Assembly (NCBI RefSeq): GCF_000819685.1
Contig: NZ_CDBR01000005.1
Span: forward strand, 163,263 to 227,262
Length of the DNA: 64,000 bases
Origin: Aeromonas allosaccharophila
GTDB taxonomy: Bacteria > Pseudomonadota > Gammaproteobacteria > Enterobacterales > Aeromonadaceae
Direction of reading: 5' to 3'
Shown here piece by piece: positions 1-10,314 of this stretch (within the stretch, counting starts at the first letter, position 1; each line of letters opens with the position of its first letter). The notes under the pieces are model-generated. The model was not told the origin of the DNA. It saw only the letters and a program-made list of their open reading frames with translations, and did no database searches. The position numbers were made by a program, and so were the translations under genes.

Positions 1-729
1 CTGGAGACCAAGGTCACTGCAGTTGAAGCTCGTGAAGACGGCCTGTACGTCTCCTACGAAGGCAAGCACGCACCGGCCGAGCCGGTTCGTTACGACAACG
101 TGCTGGTTGCCGTAGGTCGTGTGCCGAACGGCAAGATGCTGGATGCAGAGAAGGCTGGCGTTGCCGTGACCGAGCGCGGTTTCATCGAGGTGGACAAGCA
201 GCTGCGTACCAACGTGGCGCACATCCATGCCATCGGTGACATCGTGGGTCAGCCGATGCTGGCGCACAAAGGTGTGCACGAAGGTCACGTCGCTGCCGAA
301 GTGATCGCTGGCAAGAAGCACTACTTCGACCCGAAAGTGATCCCGTCCATCGCCTACACCGAGCCAGAGATGGCATGGGTCGGTCTGACCGAGAAAGAGG
401 CCAAGCAACAAGGTCTGAACTTCGAAGTCGCCACCTTCCCGTGGGCTGCTTCCGGTCGCGCCATCGCCTCCGACTGCTCTGACGGTATGACCAAGCTGAT
501 CTTCGACAAGGAGAGCGGCCGCGTCATCGGGGGTGCTATCGTCGGTACCAACGGTGGTGAACTGCTGGGTGAAATCGGTCTGGCCATCGAGATGGGTGCG
601 GACGCCGAAGATATCGCGCTGACCATCCACGCTCACCCGACTCTGCACGAGTCTGTGGGTCTGGCTGCCGAAGTGTTCGAAGGCTCCATCACCGACCTGC
701 CGAACGCCAAGGCCAAGAAGAAAAAGTAA
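1..729 (+). CDS. lpdA: Dihydrolipoamide dehydrogenase, C-terminal part (E3 of pyruvate/2-oxoglutarate dehydrogenase)
   Basis: The reading frame is already open at base 1, so the N-terminal FAD-binding half and the redox disulfide lie outside the window; 242 codons are visible. The protein is the flavin subunit that reoxidises lipoamide of the 2-oxoacid dehydrogenase complexes with NAD+. Visible marks are the end of the NAD domain (VAVGRVPN), the FAD-contacting AIGDIVGQPMLAHKG segment, and the dimerisation domain with the catalytic His-Glu pair in IHAHPTLHESV near the end. The lysine-rich tail (AKAKKKK) is usual for gammaproteobacterial Lpd. A strong terminator follows, so this is the last gene of its operon, probably aceEF-lpdA. 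Confidence 0.96.
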   Translation: METKVTAVEAREDGLYVSYEGKHAPAEPVRYDNVLVAVGRVPNGKMLDAEKAGVAVTERGFIEVDKQLRTNVAHIHAIGDIVGQPMLAHKGVHEGHVAAEVIAGKKHYFDPKVIPSIAYTEPEMAWVGLTEKEAKQQGLNFEVATFPWAASGRAIASDCSDGMTKLIFDKESGRVIGGAIVGTNGGELLGEIGLAIEMGADAEDIALTIHAHPTLHESVGLAAEVFEGSITDLPNAKAKKKK

Positions 730-750
730 TTTTCTTCTCAGCTTGGATAA

Positions 751-776
751 AAAAGCCGCTCGAATGAGCGGCTTTT
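751..776 (+). terminator. Intrinsic terminator after lpdA
   Basis: A perfect AAAAGCCGCT/AGCGGCTTTT stem with a 6-nt loop is followed by a T-run, 22 bases after the lpdA stop. Confidence 0.9.
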
Positions 777-800
777 TGCTATCTGGCCTTCGGAGTCCGG

Positions 801-980
801 TTAGCAGCGCCCCTTCTTGGCCTGCCCCGGCGGGCAGAAGGTGCCATAGCCACCACTGCCGTCACTGACCCGGATCCGGGTATCGTCCACGCTGACATCC
901 GCCCCGTGTACCCGTACCGGCCCGCTGCTGCAGGCGCTGAGCACTCCCCCCAGCAATATCATTACGATCAGCTTGCCCAT
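801..980 (-). CDS. Small predicted lipoprotein (59 aa)
   Basis: A 60-codon frame on the minus strand starts with ATG at 980, preceded by a near-perfect ribosome site (GAGGAGGAGTT). The protein begins MGKLIVMILLGGVLSAC, a signal peptide with a clear lipobox (LSAC, Cys17). The mature part is about 43 residues and polar, with a glycine-rich stretch and two more cysteines (TFCPPGQ and the terminal RC) that could form a disulfide. Position +2 after the lipid-bearing Cys is Ser, not Asp, which predicts outer-membrane sorting. It stands alone between the lpdA terminator and the chemoreceptor. I do not recognise a family. Its small size makes it easy to miss in automatic annotation. Confidence 0.72.
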   Translation of the reverse strand: MGKLIVMILLGGVLSACSSGPVRVHGADVSVDDTRIRVSDGSGGYGTFCPPGQAKKGRC

Positions 981-1124
981 AACTCCTCCTCATATTTCCC
1001 TGATTATGAGGCATTTCGAGAGCCGCATAACGGCGTTTCAATGGCCGTGCGTCACCGTTTGCCGTGGCTATGACAGAGGGCGCCGCAGCGCCCTCTGGTG
1101 AGTCTTCAGGAGTGGGATGACAGA

Positions 1125-3035
1125 CTACAGACGGAAGTTGCCGACCAGCTTGTCGAGTTGACCGGAGAGCTGCTGCAGGCTGCGGCTGGACTCAGTCAGC
1201 TGGTGGGCGATATCGGCGGTCTCCATGGTGAGCTGGTTGATATCTTCCACGTTGCGGTTGATCTCGCCGACCACGCTCGACTGCTCCTCGGTGGCGGTGG
1301 CGACCTGGATATTCATGTCGTTGATCTGGGTGATGTGGGCGGTGATCTGGCCGAGGGCGGCGTTGGCCTCATCAGCCTGGTTCACCACCTCCAGACTCTG
1401 GTTACGCCCCTGTGCCATGGCGCTGACCGCACGGGCACTCTGCTCCTGCAAGCGGTTGATCATCCCCTGGATTTCGGCGGTCGAGGCGGCGGAGCGGTTG
1501 GCCAGATTGCGCACCTCATCCGCCACCACGGCGAAGCCGCGACCCTGCTCACCGGCGCGAGCGGCCTCGATAGCGGCGTTCAGTGCCAGCAGGTTGGTCT
1601 GCTCCGAGATACTGCGGATGGTTTCGAGGATGCTGCCGATGGAGTCGGTCTGGCTCGCCAGCGACTCGATCACCCCGGCCACCTGCTCAATCTCGCCGGA
1701 GAGGCCGACGATGCCGTGGCGCGCCTGCGCTACCACCACAGCCCCCGCATCGGCCTGATCGTTGGCCTGTCTGGCGACTTCGGCTGCCAGCGAAGCGTTA
1801 CCGGCGATCTCGCTCACCGTGGCACCCATCTCGTGGATGGCGGTAGCCACCTGCACAGTGCGGTCACGCTGGGCGGTACAGTTGTGCTGGGTCAGCTGCG
1901 CCTTGTTGGCCACCTCGTTGGCGGTATCGGCGAGCTGGCGGGAGTTCTCTGCCACCTGCTCGATGGAGCCGTGGATCTTGGCTACGAAGTTGTTGAAGCC
2001 GGTGGCGACCTGACTCAGTTCGTCACGCCCCTCCACCTTGAGGCGCTGGGTGAGATCCCCATCGCCGCTGCCCAGCTCCTTGAACAGGCGAGCCAGCTCG
2101 TTGAGCGGGCGACTGACCGAGCCAGCCAGCAGCATCCCCATCAGTCCCATGGCCAGCGCAATCACCAGCGAGATCATCAGGATCTCGTTGCGGGTCTGAT
2201 CCAGCTCGGCATAGATCTCGGCTTGCGGTACCTGGGCCACCAGATACCAGTCGAGCAACGGGATATAGCTGCTGGCCAGTACCATGGGCTCGCCATTCAC
2301 CTCGGCGTTGATGACGGCAAAGGGGCGTTTGGCCAGCAGGCTGCCGGTATCACCGCTGGCGATGCCGCCCAGGGTATCGCGTTCGATGCGGTTGGCCTCG
2401 GGGTGCAGCTTCACCTTGCCGCTGCCATCGACCATAAAGACGATGCCGCTCTCTTCCAGCCGGAAGTTGGAGACCATGGTCACCATGGTATCGAGGGATT
2501 TGGCAAAGCCCGCCAGCCCGCGACCATTGAGCTGCTGGAAGTTGACGAACAGCTTCACCTCGCCGTTGCTCTCGCGGAAGATGCTGAGGGTCATCTCCTT
2601 CTGGCTCTTGGTGTAGTCATAGAACCAGGCGTCTTGCGTGGGGGTCAGGTTGCGCAGAAAGCCATCCTGGTTGTAGTAGGCGGCACTCTGGCGATCGGCG
2701 AAGGAGGCGGTCACCAGACCATACTGGTTGGCCACATCCTTGAGCTGGTTGATGAGGATCGGCTCCTGCTCTTTGGGCATGCCCCGATCCACCCAGTCGA
2801 GAATGAAGCGGTCGGTGGCCAGTTGACGGGCTGCCTGGGCGATACCGTGGAGATCCTGCTCGATCTCCTTGCTGATCCGTTGGGTCAGGTTGGGCAGCTC
2901 CTGTTCGAACATCCGGTTTTCGATCAGCTGCTGGGCCGAGCGTTGACTGAAGTAGCCCACCAGCAGGCAGGAGACGACCACCGCCAGGGTGACCGTAGCC
3001 AGTATTTTCTGTTTAAGCGTGAGGGTTGCCAGCAT
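1125..3035 (-). CDS. Methyl-accepting chemotaxis protein with double-Cache-like periplasmic sensor
   Basis: This is a transmembrane chemoreceptor signalling to CheA/CheW. In the 636-640 aa product, TM1 lies at about residues 12-33 and a periplasmic sensor of about 250 residues follows, with a Cache-like fold suggested by the [13 protein letters not shown] and WYLVAQVP segments. TM2 is at about 288-310, then HAMP (about 310-362) and a long coiled-coil signalling domain. The conserved hairpin tip ([20 protein letters not shown]) is at about 482-501. There is no C-terminal CheR-tethering pentapeptide. ATG at 3035 is preferred; an in-frame TTG at 3047 is possible and neither has a strong ribosome site. 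The ligand cannot be read from the sequence. Confidence 0.93.
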   Translation of the reverse strand: MLATLTLKQKILATVTLAVVVSCLLVGYFSQRSAQQLIENRMFEQELPNLTQRISKEIEQDLHGIAQAARQLATDRFILDWVDRGMPKEQEPILINQLKDVANQYGLVTASFADRQSAAYYNQDGFLRNLTPTQDAWFYDYTKSQKEMTLSIFRESNGEVKLFVNFQQLNGRGLAGFAKSLDTMVTMVSNFRLEESGIVFMVDGSGKVKLHPEANRIERDTLGGIASGDTGSLLAKRPFAVINAEVNGEPMVLASSYIPLLDWYLVAQVPQAEIYAELDQTRNEILMISLVIALAMGLMGMLLAGSVSRPLNELARLFKELGSGDGDLTQRLKVEGRDELSQVATGFNNFVAKIHGSIEQVAENSRQLADTANEVANKAQLTQHNCTAQRDRTVQVATAIHEMGATVSEIAGNASLAAEVARQANDQADAGAVVVAQARHGIVGLSGEIEQVAGVIESLASQTDSIGSILETIRSISEQTNLLALNAAIEAARAGEQGRGFAVVADEVRNLANRSAASTAEIQGMINRLQEQSARAVSAMAQGRNQSLEVVNQADEANAALGQITAHITQINDMNIQVATATEEQSSVVGEINRNVEDINQLTMETADIAHQLTESSRSLQQLSGQLDKLVGNFRL

Positions 3036-3258
3036 AAAGGTGCTCAAAAGGTTGAGGATTGACGACTCTCATATTAGCGGCAGCGCAGCCCCGCCCATGA
3101 GGCTGGTGACCCTTTATTTGCAGATTACGTTTGCGCTCACAGCGGCGGCGGCTCGCTCCTCCGGCGTGCAGGCCATTCGGGATGCGGATTGACGGTTGCG
3201 CTAACTGCCCGGCCCCTTATAGTAGAGGCCATCCTTGGTGACTGACCCTCTGAATAAT

Positions 3259-5526
3259 ATGGAAAATATGATGCGCAGCTTAGGTGCGGGATGGACCCGT
3301 CTGCTTTTGGTGATGCTGGCGGCCTGCCCGCTGCTGGCCATGGCGGCAGCAGGGGATCGCCCGAAAATTGCGGTGGTGCTCAGCGGCGGCGGTGCCAAGG
3401 GGTCGGCCCATATCGGCATTCTCAAGGTGCTGGAGCAGAAACGGATCCCGGTCGACATCATCGTCGGTACCAGCATGGGCTCCTATGTGGCGGGCATGTA
3501 CGCCATGGGGCTCAGTGCCGAGGAGGTGGAGCGCATGACGCTCGCCATCGACTGGAACAAGGGGTATCAGGACAAGGTCGGTCGTGACGAGCTCTCCCTG
3601 CGCAAGAAGCAGCAGAATGAACAGTATCAGCTGCGCACCGACATCGGGGTGAATGGCGACACCACCCAGCTACCGGACGGTTTCTTTCAGGGCCAATCCA
3701 TGGCCAGCCTGCTGCGGGGGGCCACCTCCAACCTGCCGGTGCAGGAGAGTTTCGACGATCTGCCGATCCCCTACCGCGCCATGGCGACCGACATGGAGAC
3801 GGTGACGTCTTTCGTGCTGGATCACGGTAGTCTGGCCAAGGCGATGCAGGCTTCCATGTCGATCCCCGGCGCGCTCAAGCCGGTGGAGTGGGAGGGCCAC
3901 ATCCTGGCGGATGGGGGCAGCGTCAACAACATGCCGGTGGATGTCGCCAAGGCGATGGGGGCCGACGTGGTGATCGCGGTGGATATCAGCGCCAAGCTGC
4001 GCACCCGTGAATCCCTCAAGTCAGGGTTGGCGATGATTGACCAACTCACTACCTATATGACCCAGGTCGGCACCGACAAGCAGAAGGCGCTGATGGGGCC
4101 CAAGGATATCCTGCTCGCCCCCGAGTTTGGCGATATGGGGATCGCCGACTTTACCCGGATGCCGGAGGGGATCAAGTTGGGTGAAGCGGCGGCGGACAAG
4201 GCGTCGCTGCAACTCGACCGGCTGTCGCTCACCAAGGCGCAGTACAACGCCTATCGCAACCAGAAGCTGAGCCGCCGTGCCGAGCGCAGCGGTCAGCCCG
4301 CCTACTTCATCGACAAGGTGGAGATCATCAACAAGTCGCGCCTCTCCGACGAGACGGTGCGCGCCATGCTGAAAGTGCGGCCGGACAAGATCCAGACCAA
4401 CGAGAGCCTGGAGGCGGGTATTCGCCGGCTCTATGCGCTGGAGTCCTTCGATCGCATCACCTATGAGGTGGAGGAGCGCGACGGGGAGAACGTGCTGGTG
4501 GTGGATGCCAGCGAGAAGAACTGGGGGCCGGGTTACCTCAACTTCCAGTTCGGCTTCTCCGACGACTTCGAGAACACCTCCAACTACAACGTCGGCATGT
4601 CCTATACCCTCACCAACGTCAATGACTGGGGGGCCGAGTGGTTGACCGAGGCGTCGCTTGGCACTGCCAAGCATATCAAGACCGACTTCTATACCCCGCT
4701 GGAACCCTCCCAGACCTTCTATGGCGAAGCGAGCCTGGCCTATGACCAGACCCAGAGAAGCCTCTTCAACCCGGACCCGGACGATCCGCTGTTCACCTAT
4801 CTCGATACCGAGTACTCCTTCTTCAGCGCCGATCTGGCGGTAGGCTGGAATCGTCAGCCCTGGAGTCGCCTGTCGATGGGGCTGGAAGGGCAGACAGGCA
4901 GTATCGAGATCAAGAACGTCAAAGAGCTGCAAGGGGATGCCACGGCATGGGGGCCCTATGCCCGCTTCGAACACGACACCCTGGACAGCAGCTATTTCCC
5001 CTACCAGGGGGTCAAATGGGATGTGAAGATGGGCTACTCCCACGTCAATCTGGATGGGGACGGTTTTCAGGCCTCCCGTAGCGAGGGGTGGAACTATCGT
5101 CTCTCCATGGTCAAACCCTGGTCCTGGGACAGACATAGCCTCAACCTGATCCTCGATGGTGGTGGCTCGGGCAGTGAAGAGAGCATCCCGCTCTATATCC
5201 AGGATCTGGGGGGGCTGTTCCACCTCTCCGGTTTCCAGCGCTACCAGCTGAGCGGTCGTTACAGCCTGTTTGGCGGCCTGCGCTACATCTATCGGGTGGC
5301 AGACAACGACTTCGGCGCCCTCAAGGTGCCGCTCTATCTCGGTGGATCTCTGGAGCAGGGCGGCGTCTGGAACAAGGGGGCGGATATCAGTCTGGAGAGC
5401 TCGTTTACCGCCGGTTCTGTGTATGTCGGGGTGGAGAGCTTCCTCGGCCCGGTGTTCCTCGGCTACGGCATGGCGGAGGGGGGCAATGACGTCTTCTATC
5501 TGCAATTGGGCAGTACGTTCGAATAA
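3259..5526 (+). CDS. Patatin-like phospholipase fused to POTRA and outer-membrane barrel (type Vd autotransporter, PlpD-like)
   Basis: The product carries a signal peptide (hydrophobic LLLVMLAACPLLAMA near residue 20), then a patatin lipase domain. This has the oxyanion loop GGGAKG (about 43-48), the nucleophile elbow GTSMG (about 70-74, catalytic Ser) and the dyad aspartate in ADGGSVNNMP (about 217). A POTRA-like domain follows at about 348-420, then a 16-strand-type surface-antigen barrel to the end. This order is that of PlpD, the type Vd secretion prototype. It would hydrolyse phospholipids at or outside the outer membrane. The frame is open from TTG at 3235. ATG codons at 3259, 3268 and 3271 are all plausible starts; each leaves the signal peptide intact. 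Confidence 0.92.
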   Translation: MENMMRSLGAGWTRLLLVMLAACPLLAMAAAGDRPKIAVVLSGGGAKGSAHIGILKVLEQKRIPVDIIVGTSMGSYVAGMYAMGLSAEEVERMTLAIDWNKGYQDKVGRDELSLRKKQQNEQYQLRTDIGVNGDTTQLPDGFFQGQSMASLLRGATSNLPVQESFDDLPIPYRAMATDMETVTSFVLDHGSLAKAMQASMSIPGALKPVEWEGHILADGGSVNNMPVDVAKAMGADVVIAVDISAKLRTRESLKSGLAMIDQLTTYMTQVGTDKQKALMGPKDILLAPEFGDMGIADFTRMPEGIKLGEAAADKASLQLDRLSLTKAQYNAYRNQKLSRRAERSGQPAYFIDKVEIINKSRLSDETVRAMLKVRPDKIQTNESLEAGIRRLYALESFDRITYEVEERDGENVLVVDASEKNWGPGYLNFQFGFSDDFENTSNYNVGMSYTLTNVNDWGAEWLTEASLGTAKHIKTDFYTPLEPSQTFYGEASLAYDQTQRSLFNPDPDDPLFTYLDTEYSFFSADLAVGWNRQPWSRLSMGLEGQTGSIEIKNVKELQGDATAWGPYARFEHDTLDSSYFPYQGVKWDVKMGYSHVNLDGDGFQASRSEGWNYRLSMVKPWSWDRHSLNLILDGGGSGSEESIPLYIQDLGGLFHLSGFQRYQLSGRYSLFGGLRYIYRVADNDFGALKVPLYLGGSLEQGGVWNKGADISLESSFTAGSVYVGVESFLGPVFLGYGMAEGGNDVFYLQLGSTFE

Positions 5527-5662
5527 TGCCGAATTGATGCCAATTTGTTAACTCTGGTTGGTGCTGGCCAATTAATTTTCAAAAAATACCAGTCCGTTTA
5601 ATTGGTTACGATTTTGTGGTGAATAAGTAAACAGGGTTTGGATTTTAATTAGTCGTTAAAAC

Positions 5663-5755
5663 TTATATAGTGGGGAGCACCCTACGGGGTGTCCCGCAAG
5701 GACGATCGCCGCGAGCCTGGGCGAACCCCAAAAAAAGACCAAAGAGGAATTAGTC
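5663..5755 (+). promoter_or_regulatory. Candidate promoter and leader of acnB
   Basis: An AT-rich block ends in a -10-like TTATAT (5663-5668). It is followed by an approximately 85-base leader containing a CACCC/GGGGTG hairpin near 5678-5691. An AGAGGAAT ribosome site then precedes the GTG start. The -35 element is not clear. Confidence 0.4.
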
Positions 5756-8353
5756 GTGCTTGAAACATACCGTAAACACGTCGCAGAACGTGCCGCCGAG
5801 GGCGTGGTTGCCAAACCTCTGGATGCAGAGCAGGTCGCCGCCCTGGTCGAACTGCTCAAGAACCCGCCCGCTGGTGAAGAAGATTTTCTGAAAGAGCTGT
5901 TGTCCTCCCGTATTCCCCCCGGTGTTGATGAAGCTGCGTATGTCAAAGCCGGTTTCCTCACTGCCGTCGCCAAGGGCGAAGCCCACTCTCCCATCCTGAC
6001 TGCCGCGCAAGCCGTTGAGCTGCTGGGCACCATGCAGGGTGGTTACAACATCCAACCGCTGATCGACCTGCTGGACCACGCCACGCTGGCGCCGCTTGCC
6101 GCCAAGGGGCTCTCCCACACCCTGCTGATGTTTGACTCCTTCCACGATGTGGAAGAGAAGGCCAAGGCGGGCAATGCCCACGCCAAACAGGTGATGCAAT
6201 CCTGGGCCGATGCCGAGTGGTTCCTCTCCCGCCCGGAGCTGGCCGAGAAGATCACCGTCACCGTGTTCAAGGTGACCGGCGAAACCAACACCGACGACCT
6301 CTCTCCGGCGCCGGATGCCTGGTCCCGCCCCGACATTCCGCTGCACGCCCTGGCGATGCTGAAAAACGCCCGCCCCGGCATCACCCCTGACAAGGATGGC
6401 GCCGTCGGCCCCATCAAGACCATCGATGCCCTGAAAGAGAAAGGCTTCCCGCTGGCTTATGTGGGTGACGTGGTCGGTACCGGCTCTTCCCGTAAATCCG
6501 CCACCAACTCGGTGCTCTGGTTTATGGGTGACGACATTCCGTTCGTGCCGAACAAGCGCGCTGGCGGTGTCTGCCTCGGCGGCAAGATTGCCCCGATCTT
6601 CTTCAACACCATGGAAGATGCCGGCGCACTGCCTATCGAAGTGGATGTCTCCAAGCTGGAGATGGGCGATGTGATCGACATCTATCCCTTTGCCGGCAAG
6701 ATCTGCAAGCACGGCACCGATCAGGTGCTGGCGCAGTTTGAACTGAAAACCGACGTGCTGATCGACGAAGTGCGCGCCGGTGGCCGTATCCCGCTGATCA
6801 TCGGTCGCGGCCTGACTGACAAGGCCCGCGAGGCGCTCGGTCTGCCGTTCTCCACCGTGTTCCGTCGCCCGCAGCCGGTGGCCGATACTGGCAAAGGCTT
6901 CACCCTGGCCCAGAAGATGGTGGGCAAGGCGTGCGGCGTGCAGGGCATTCGCCCCGGCACCTACTGCGAGCCCAAGATGACCACTGTCGGCTCCCAGGAC
7001 ACCACGGGCCCGATGACCCGCGACGAGCTGAAAGATCTGGCCTGCCTCGGCTTCTCTGCCGACCTGACCATGCAGTCCTTCTGCCACACCGCAGCCTATC
7101 CCAAGCCCATCGATGTGCAGACTCACCACACCCTGCCGGACTTCATCATGAACCGCGGCGGTGTGAGCCTGCGTCCGGGTGACGGCGTCATCCACTCCTG
7201 GCTGAACCGCATGCTGCTGCCGGATACCGTGGGTACCGGTGGTGACTCCCACACCCGTTTCCCTATCGGCATCTCCTTCCCGGCGGGCTCCGGTCTGGTG
7301 GCCTTCGCCGCCGCCACTGGCGTGATGCCGCTGGATATGCCGGAATCCGTGCTGGTGCGCTTCAAGGGCGAGCTGCAACCGGGCATCACCCTGCGTGATC
7401 TGGTTCATGCCATCCCTTACGCCGCCATCCAGAAAGGGCTGCTGACCGTCGAGAAAGCGGGCAAGAAGAACATCTTCTCCGGCCGCATCCTCGAAATTGA
7501 AGGTCTGCCGACCCTGAAGGTGGAGCAGGCGTTCGAACTGGCTGACGCCAGCGCCGAGCGTTCCGCGGCCGGTTGCACCATCAAGCTGGATAAAGAGCCG
7601 ATCATCGAGTATCTGAAGTCCAACATCGTGATGCTGAAATGGATGCTCTCCGAAGGCTACGGCGACGTGCGCACCATTACCCGTCGTATCAAGGGGATGG
7701 AAGAGTGGCTGGCCAACCCGACCCTGCTGGAAGCGGACAAGGATGCCGAATACGCCGAGATCATCGAGATCGATCTGGCCTCCATCAAGGAGCCGATCCT
7801 CTGTGCGCCGAACGATCCGGACGATGCCCGTCTGCTCAGCACCGTGGCCGGCGACAAGATCGACGAGGTGTTCATTGGCTCCTGCATGACCAACATCGGT
7901 CACTTCCGCGCCGCCGGCAAACTGCTCGAGAAGTATCAGGGCGAGCTGCCGACTCGCATGTGGATCGCGCCGCCCACCAAGATGGACAAGGATCAGCTGA
8001 CCGAAGAGGGCTACTACGGCATCTTTGGTCGCGTCGGTGCCCGCATCGAGATCCCGGGTTGTTCCCTCTGCATGGGTAACCAGGCTCGGGTTGCGGAAGG
8101 GGCCTCCGTGGTCTCTACTTCCACCCGTAACTTCCCGAACCGTCTGGGTAAAGGTGCCAACGTCTACCTGGCCTCTGCAGAGCTGGCAGCCGTTGCCGCC
8201 ATCCTCGGCAAGATCCCGACTGTGGCTGAGTACCTGCAATACGCCAAGGCGCTCGATGCCACAGCGGCAGATACTTACCGCTACCTCAACTTCAACGAGA
8301 TCGCCTCCTACACCAAGAAGGCCGATGCGGTGATCCTGCAGCAAGCTGTGTAA
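5756..8353 (+). CDS. acnB: Aconitate hydratase B
   Basis: This is the main TCA-cycle aconitase (citrate to isocitrate) and a possible 2-methylisocitrate dehydratase. It is 865 aa, the usual length. The N-terminal HEAT-like domain characteristic of AcnB ([15 protein letters not shown]) is followed by the swivel domain and then the Fe-S domains. The three cluster cysteines are in FIGSCMTN (about 709) and [10 protein letters not shown] (about 769 and 772), matching E. coli AcnB spacing. The start is GTG with AGAGGAAT upstream. It lies downstream of lpdA but with two intervening genes. A terminator closes the unit. Confidence 0.97.
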   Translation: MLETYRKHVAERAAEGVVAKPLDAEQVAALVELLKNPPAGEEDFLKELLSSRIPPGVDEAAYVKAGFLTAVAKGEAHSPILTAAQAVELLGTMQGGYNIQPLIDLLDHATLAPLAAKGLSHTLLMFDSFHDVEEKAKAGNAHAKQVMQSWADAEWFLSRPELAEKITVTVFKVTGETNTDDLSPAPDAWSRPDIPLHALAMLKNARPGITPDKDGAVGPIKTIDALKEKGFPLAYVGDVVGTGSSRKSATNSVLWFMGDDIPFVPNKRAGGVCLGGKIAPIFFNTMEDAGALPIEVDVSKLEMGDVIDIYPFAGKICKHGTDQVLAQFELKTDVLIDEVRAGGRIPLIIGRGLTDKAREALGLPFSTVFRRPQPVADTGKGFTLAQKMVGKACGVQGIRPGTYCEPKMTTVGSQDTTGPMTRDELKDLACLGFSADLTMQSFCHTAAYPKPIDVQTHHTLPDFIMNRGGVSLRPGDGVIHSWLNRMLLPDTVGTGGDSHTRFPIGISFPAGSGLVAFAAATGVMPLDMPESVLVRFKGELQPGITLRDLVHAIPYAAIQKGLLTVEKAGKKNIFSGRILEIEGLPTLKVEQAFELADASAERSAAGCTIKLDKEPIIEYLKSNIVMLKWMLSEGYGDVRTITRRIKGMEEWLANPTLLEADKDAEYAEIIEIDLASIKEPILCAPNDPDDARLLSTVAGDKIDEVFIGSCMTNIGHFRAAGKLLEKYQGELPTRMWIAPPTKMDKDQLTEEGYYGIFGRVGARIEIPGCSLCMGNQARVAEGASVVSTSTRNFPNRLGKGANVYLASAELAAVAAILGKIPTVAEYLQYAKALDATAADTYRYLNFNEIASYTKKADAVILQQAV

Positions 8354-8390
8354 CTGAGTTATTGCGCATTTGGCGCAATTAAAAGCCAAT

Positions 8391-8420
8391 AATGCCGCGT
8401 ATCTACGCGGCATTATTCAT
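8391..8420 (+). terminator. Terminator after acnB
   Basis: The stem AATGCCGCGT/ACGCGGCATT has a 4-nt loop, followed by a T-rich tract. A shorter ATTGCGC/GCGCAAT hairpin precedes it at about 8361-8379. Confidence 0.75.
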
Positions 8421-8635
8421 TTATGTGCTCTTCATTGATTTTTTTGGGGATGGTTTGCATGATCTTTGCTAGAGAGATCCAACCACTTGTCAGGTGGTTC
8501 GTTTTATAAACGCTTTGCGTTATGTTGTACGGCTATATGAGCGGTAATGATGGGGCATCGTTATCGAGGGAAAGTGGATATCTGTTCACTGGGTGCTTGC
8601 GTTGGCAGGCCTGACGAATTGCGGCGTGGTTCTTT

Positions 8636-10207
8636 ATGTTTTTGTTCAGGATCGATCTTTCCCGAACCCGGTTACGCTTCGGCGGCGCCTTGCTGGTCTT
8701 CGTCCTGCCACTAATGGCGGGCGGCTGGATCATCCACAGCAACTATATGCAGGATCTGAAAGCGGACTCCAGCGCCTCGGCCCACAAGGCCAGAACCCTG
8801 CTGGAGGCGATGCTGGATCATGCGGAGCAGGCCAATCGCTCGGTATTGCCACTGGTCAATGCGCCCTGTGACGAGAACCTGCTGGTATTGCGCAAAAAGG
8901 TGGCCATCGAGCCCTTTCTGCGTTCGGTCAATCTGGTGCGCGACGGCATCATCAGCTGTACCTCCCTGTTCGGCGCGGTGAGTGATGCCGATGACAGGTC
9001 GATCTATACCGGCAACAAGCTGTTGCTGATGAGTGGCAATCGGGTGCGGCAGAATCACCCGTTGATAGTGGTGCGAACCGAACAGGGCAGGAATGCTGCA
9101 TTAAGCGCCATCGACAGCACCCAGCTCAGCTTCATGCTCTCTCTGAGTGGCAAGTCCAGCGCCCTCTATCTGCAGGTGGGGTCAGCCTGGCTCGACGCGT
9201 CGGGCCGCTATCTCAATGAAGCGCCCACCCTGCATCGCAGAACCAGTCTCGCCCTCGGCTCATCCCATTATCCTTTCACCATTCACGCCGGTTATGCCAT
9301 GCCGATCTACTGGAAATCGCTGTGGGACGCCAGGCATCAGGCGCTGCTGTGGTTGGCCGCAACCTCTACGCTGCTGGCCTGGCTGGTGTGGTGGGTGCTG
9401 GGGCGCCCCGGCTCGCCAACGGATGAGCTGCGACGCGCCTTGCGAGCCAAGGAGTTTGTTCCCTATCTGCAGCCGCAGATTGCCAGCCACGATGGCAAGA
9501 TGATGGGGGCAGAGGTGCTGATGCGCTGGCAACATGCCAATGAAGGGGTGATCCGGCCCGACCTCTTTATCCCGCAAGCGGAAGAGTCGGGACTGATCGT
9601 CCCCATGACCACCCATATCATGAAGCTGGTAGCTACACGGTTGAATCGGGTTCAGGCGCAGTTGCCCGATGGCTTTCATATCAGCTTCAACATCAGCGCG
9701 GCCCATTGCCACGATTTTGCCCTGCTGGCCGAGTGCCGCACCTTCCTCGGCCGCTTTGCTCCGGGCAAGGTAGTTCTGGTGCTGGAGCTGACCGAGCGGG
9801 AGCTGCTGATGTCCGATCCCCAGACGCTCTCCCTGTTTCGCCAGCTGGACGAGATGGGGGTCAAACTGGCCATCGACGACTTCGGCACTGGCCACTCCAG
9901 CCTGGCTTACCTGCAGCAGTTTCATGTGGATTACCTCAAGATCGACAAGTCCTTTATCGCCCGCATCGGCACCGAGTCGCTCTCGGAACATATCGTGGAC
10001 AACGTGATCGACCTGGCCACCCGACTCGGACTGGCGCTGGTGGCGGAAGGGGTGGAGACCGAACGTCAGGCTGATTACCTCAGGGCCAAGGGGGTAGATT
10101 ATCTGCAGGGTTACCTGTTTGCCCGCCCGATGCCGTTGCGCCAGTTTTGCGAGGAGCTGCTGGCGCAGGAGGCCTCGCCAGTCGAGGAGCGGCTTGAGCC
10201 AGCCTGA
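8636..10207 (+). CDS. Membrane c-di-GMP phosphodiesterase, CSS-motif sensor plus EAL domain
   Basis: The 523-aa protein has TM1 (about 13-31), a periplasmic CSS-motif sensor of about 200 residues (SCTSLFG at about 97), TM2 (about 240-262) and a cytoplasmic EAL domain (about 270-515). In the E. coli Pde proteins with this architecture the sensor cysteines form a DsbA-dependent disulfide. The signature is AEVLMRW, so EVL instead of EAL. Other catalytic positions look intact: NIS, ELTERE, the DDFGTGHSS loop, KIDKSF and EGVETE. Cyclic-di-GMP hydrolysis is therefore likely. The gene is single, with a terminator behind. Confidence 0.92.
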   Translation: MFLFRIDLSRTRLRFGGALLVFVLPLMAGGWIIHSNYMQDLKADSSASAHKARTLLEAMLDHAEQANRSVLPLVNAPCDENLLVLRKKVAIEPFLRSVNLVRDGIISCTSLFGAVSDADDRSIYTGNKLLLMSGNRVRQNHPLIVVRTEQGRNAALSAIDSTQLSFMLSLSGKSSALYLQVGSAWLDASGRYLNEAPTLHRRTSLALGSSHYPFTIHAGYAMPIYWKSLWDARHQALLWLAATSTLLAWLVWWVLGRPGSPTDELRRALRAKEFVPYLQPQIASHDGKMMGAEVLMRWQHANEGVIRPDLFIPQAEESGLIVPMTTHIMKLVATRLNRVQAQLPDGFHISFNISAAHCHDFALLAECRTFLGRFAPGKVVLVLELTERELLMSDPQTLSLFRQLDEMGVKLAIDDFGTGHSSLAYLQQFHVDYLKIDKSFIARIGTESLSEHIVDNVIDLATRLGLALVAEGVETERQADYLRAKGVDYLQGYLFARPMPLRQFCEELLAQEASPVEERLEPA

Positions 10208-10266
10208 ACCCGCCTTGCCACTGTGGCCGCATAGCGACCTGTGCCGCCGCAACTTGCCCTGTTATC

Positions 10267-10294
10267 AAGCCCCGGCAAGCGCAGGGGCTTTTTT
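10267..10294 (+). terminator. Terminator after the EAL gene
   Basis: The stem AAGCCCC/GGGGCTT is followed by TTTTT. It lies between the EAL gene and the convergent SDR gene. Confidence 0.85.
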
Positions 10295-10314
10295 GTGTAG
10301 CCTAAAACCAAGGG

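Noticed and set aside
1098..3062. 654-aa open frame on the + strand
   Set aside because: It lies antisense to the chemoreceptor, has composition typical of a shadow frame in GC-rich DNA, and shows no domain.
5750..8413. 887-aa open frame antisense to aconitase B
   Set aside because: Long shadow of acnB. The forward frame carries all aconitase motifs; the reverse one is His/Gly/Gln-rich with no fold signature.
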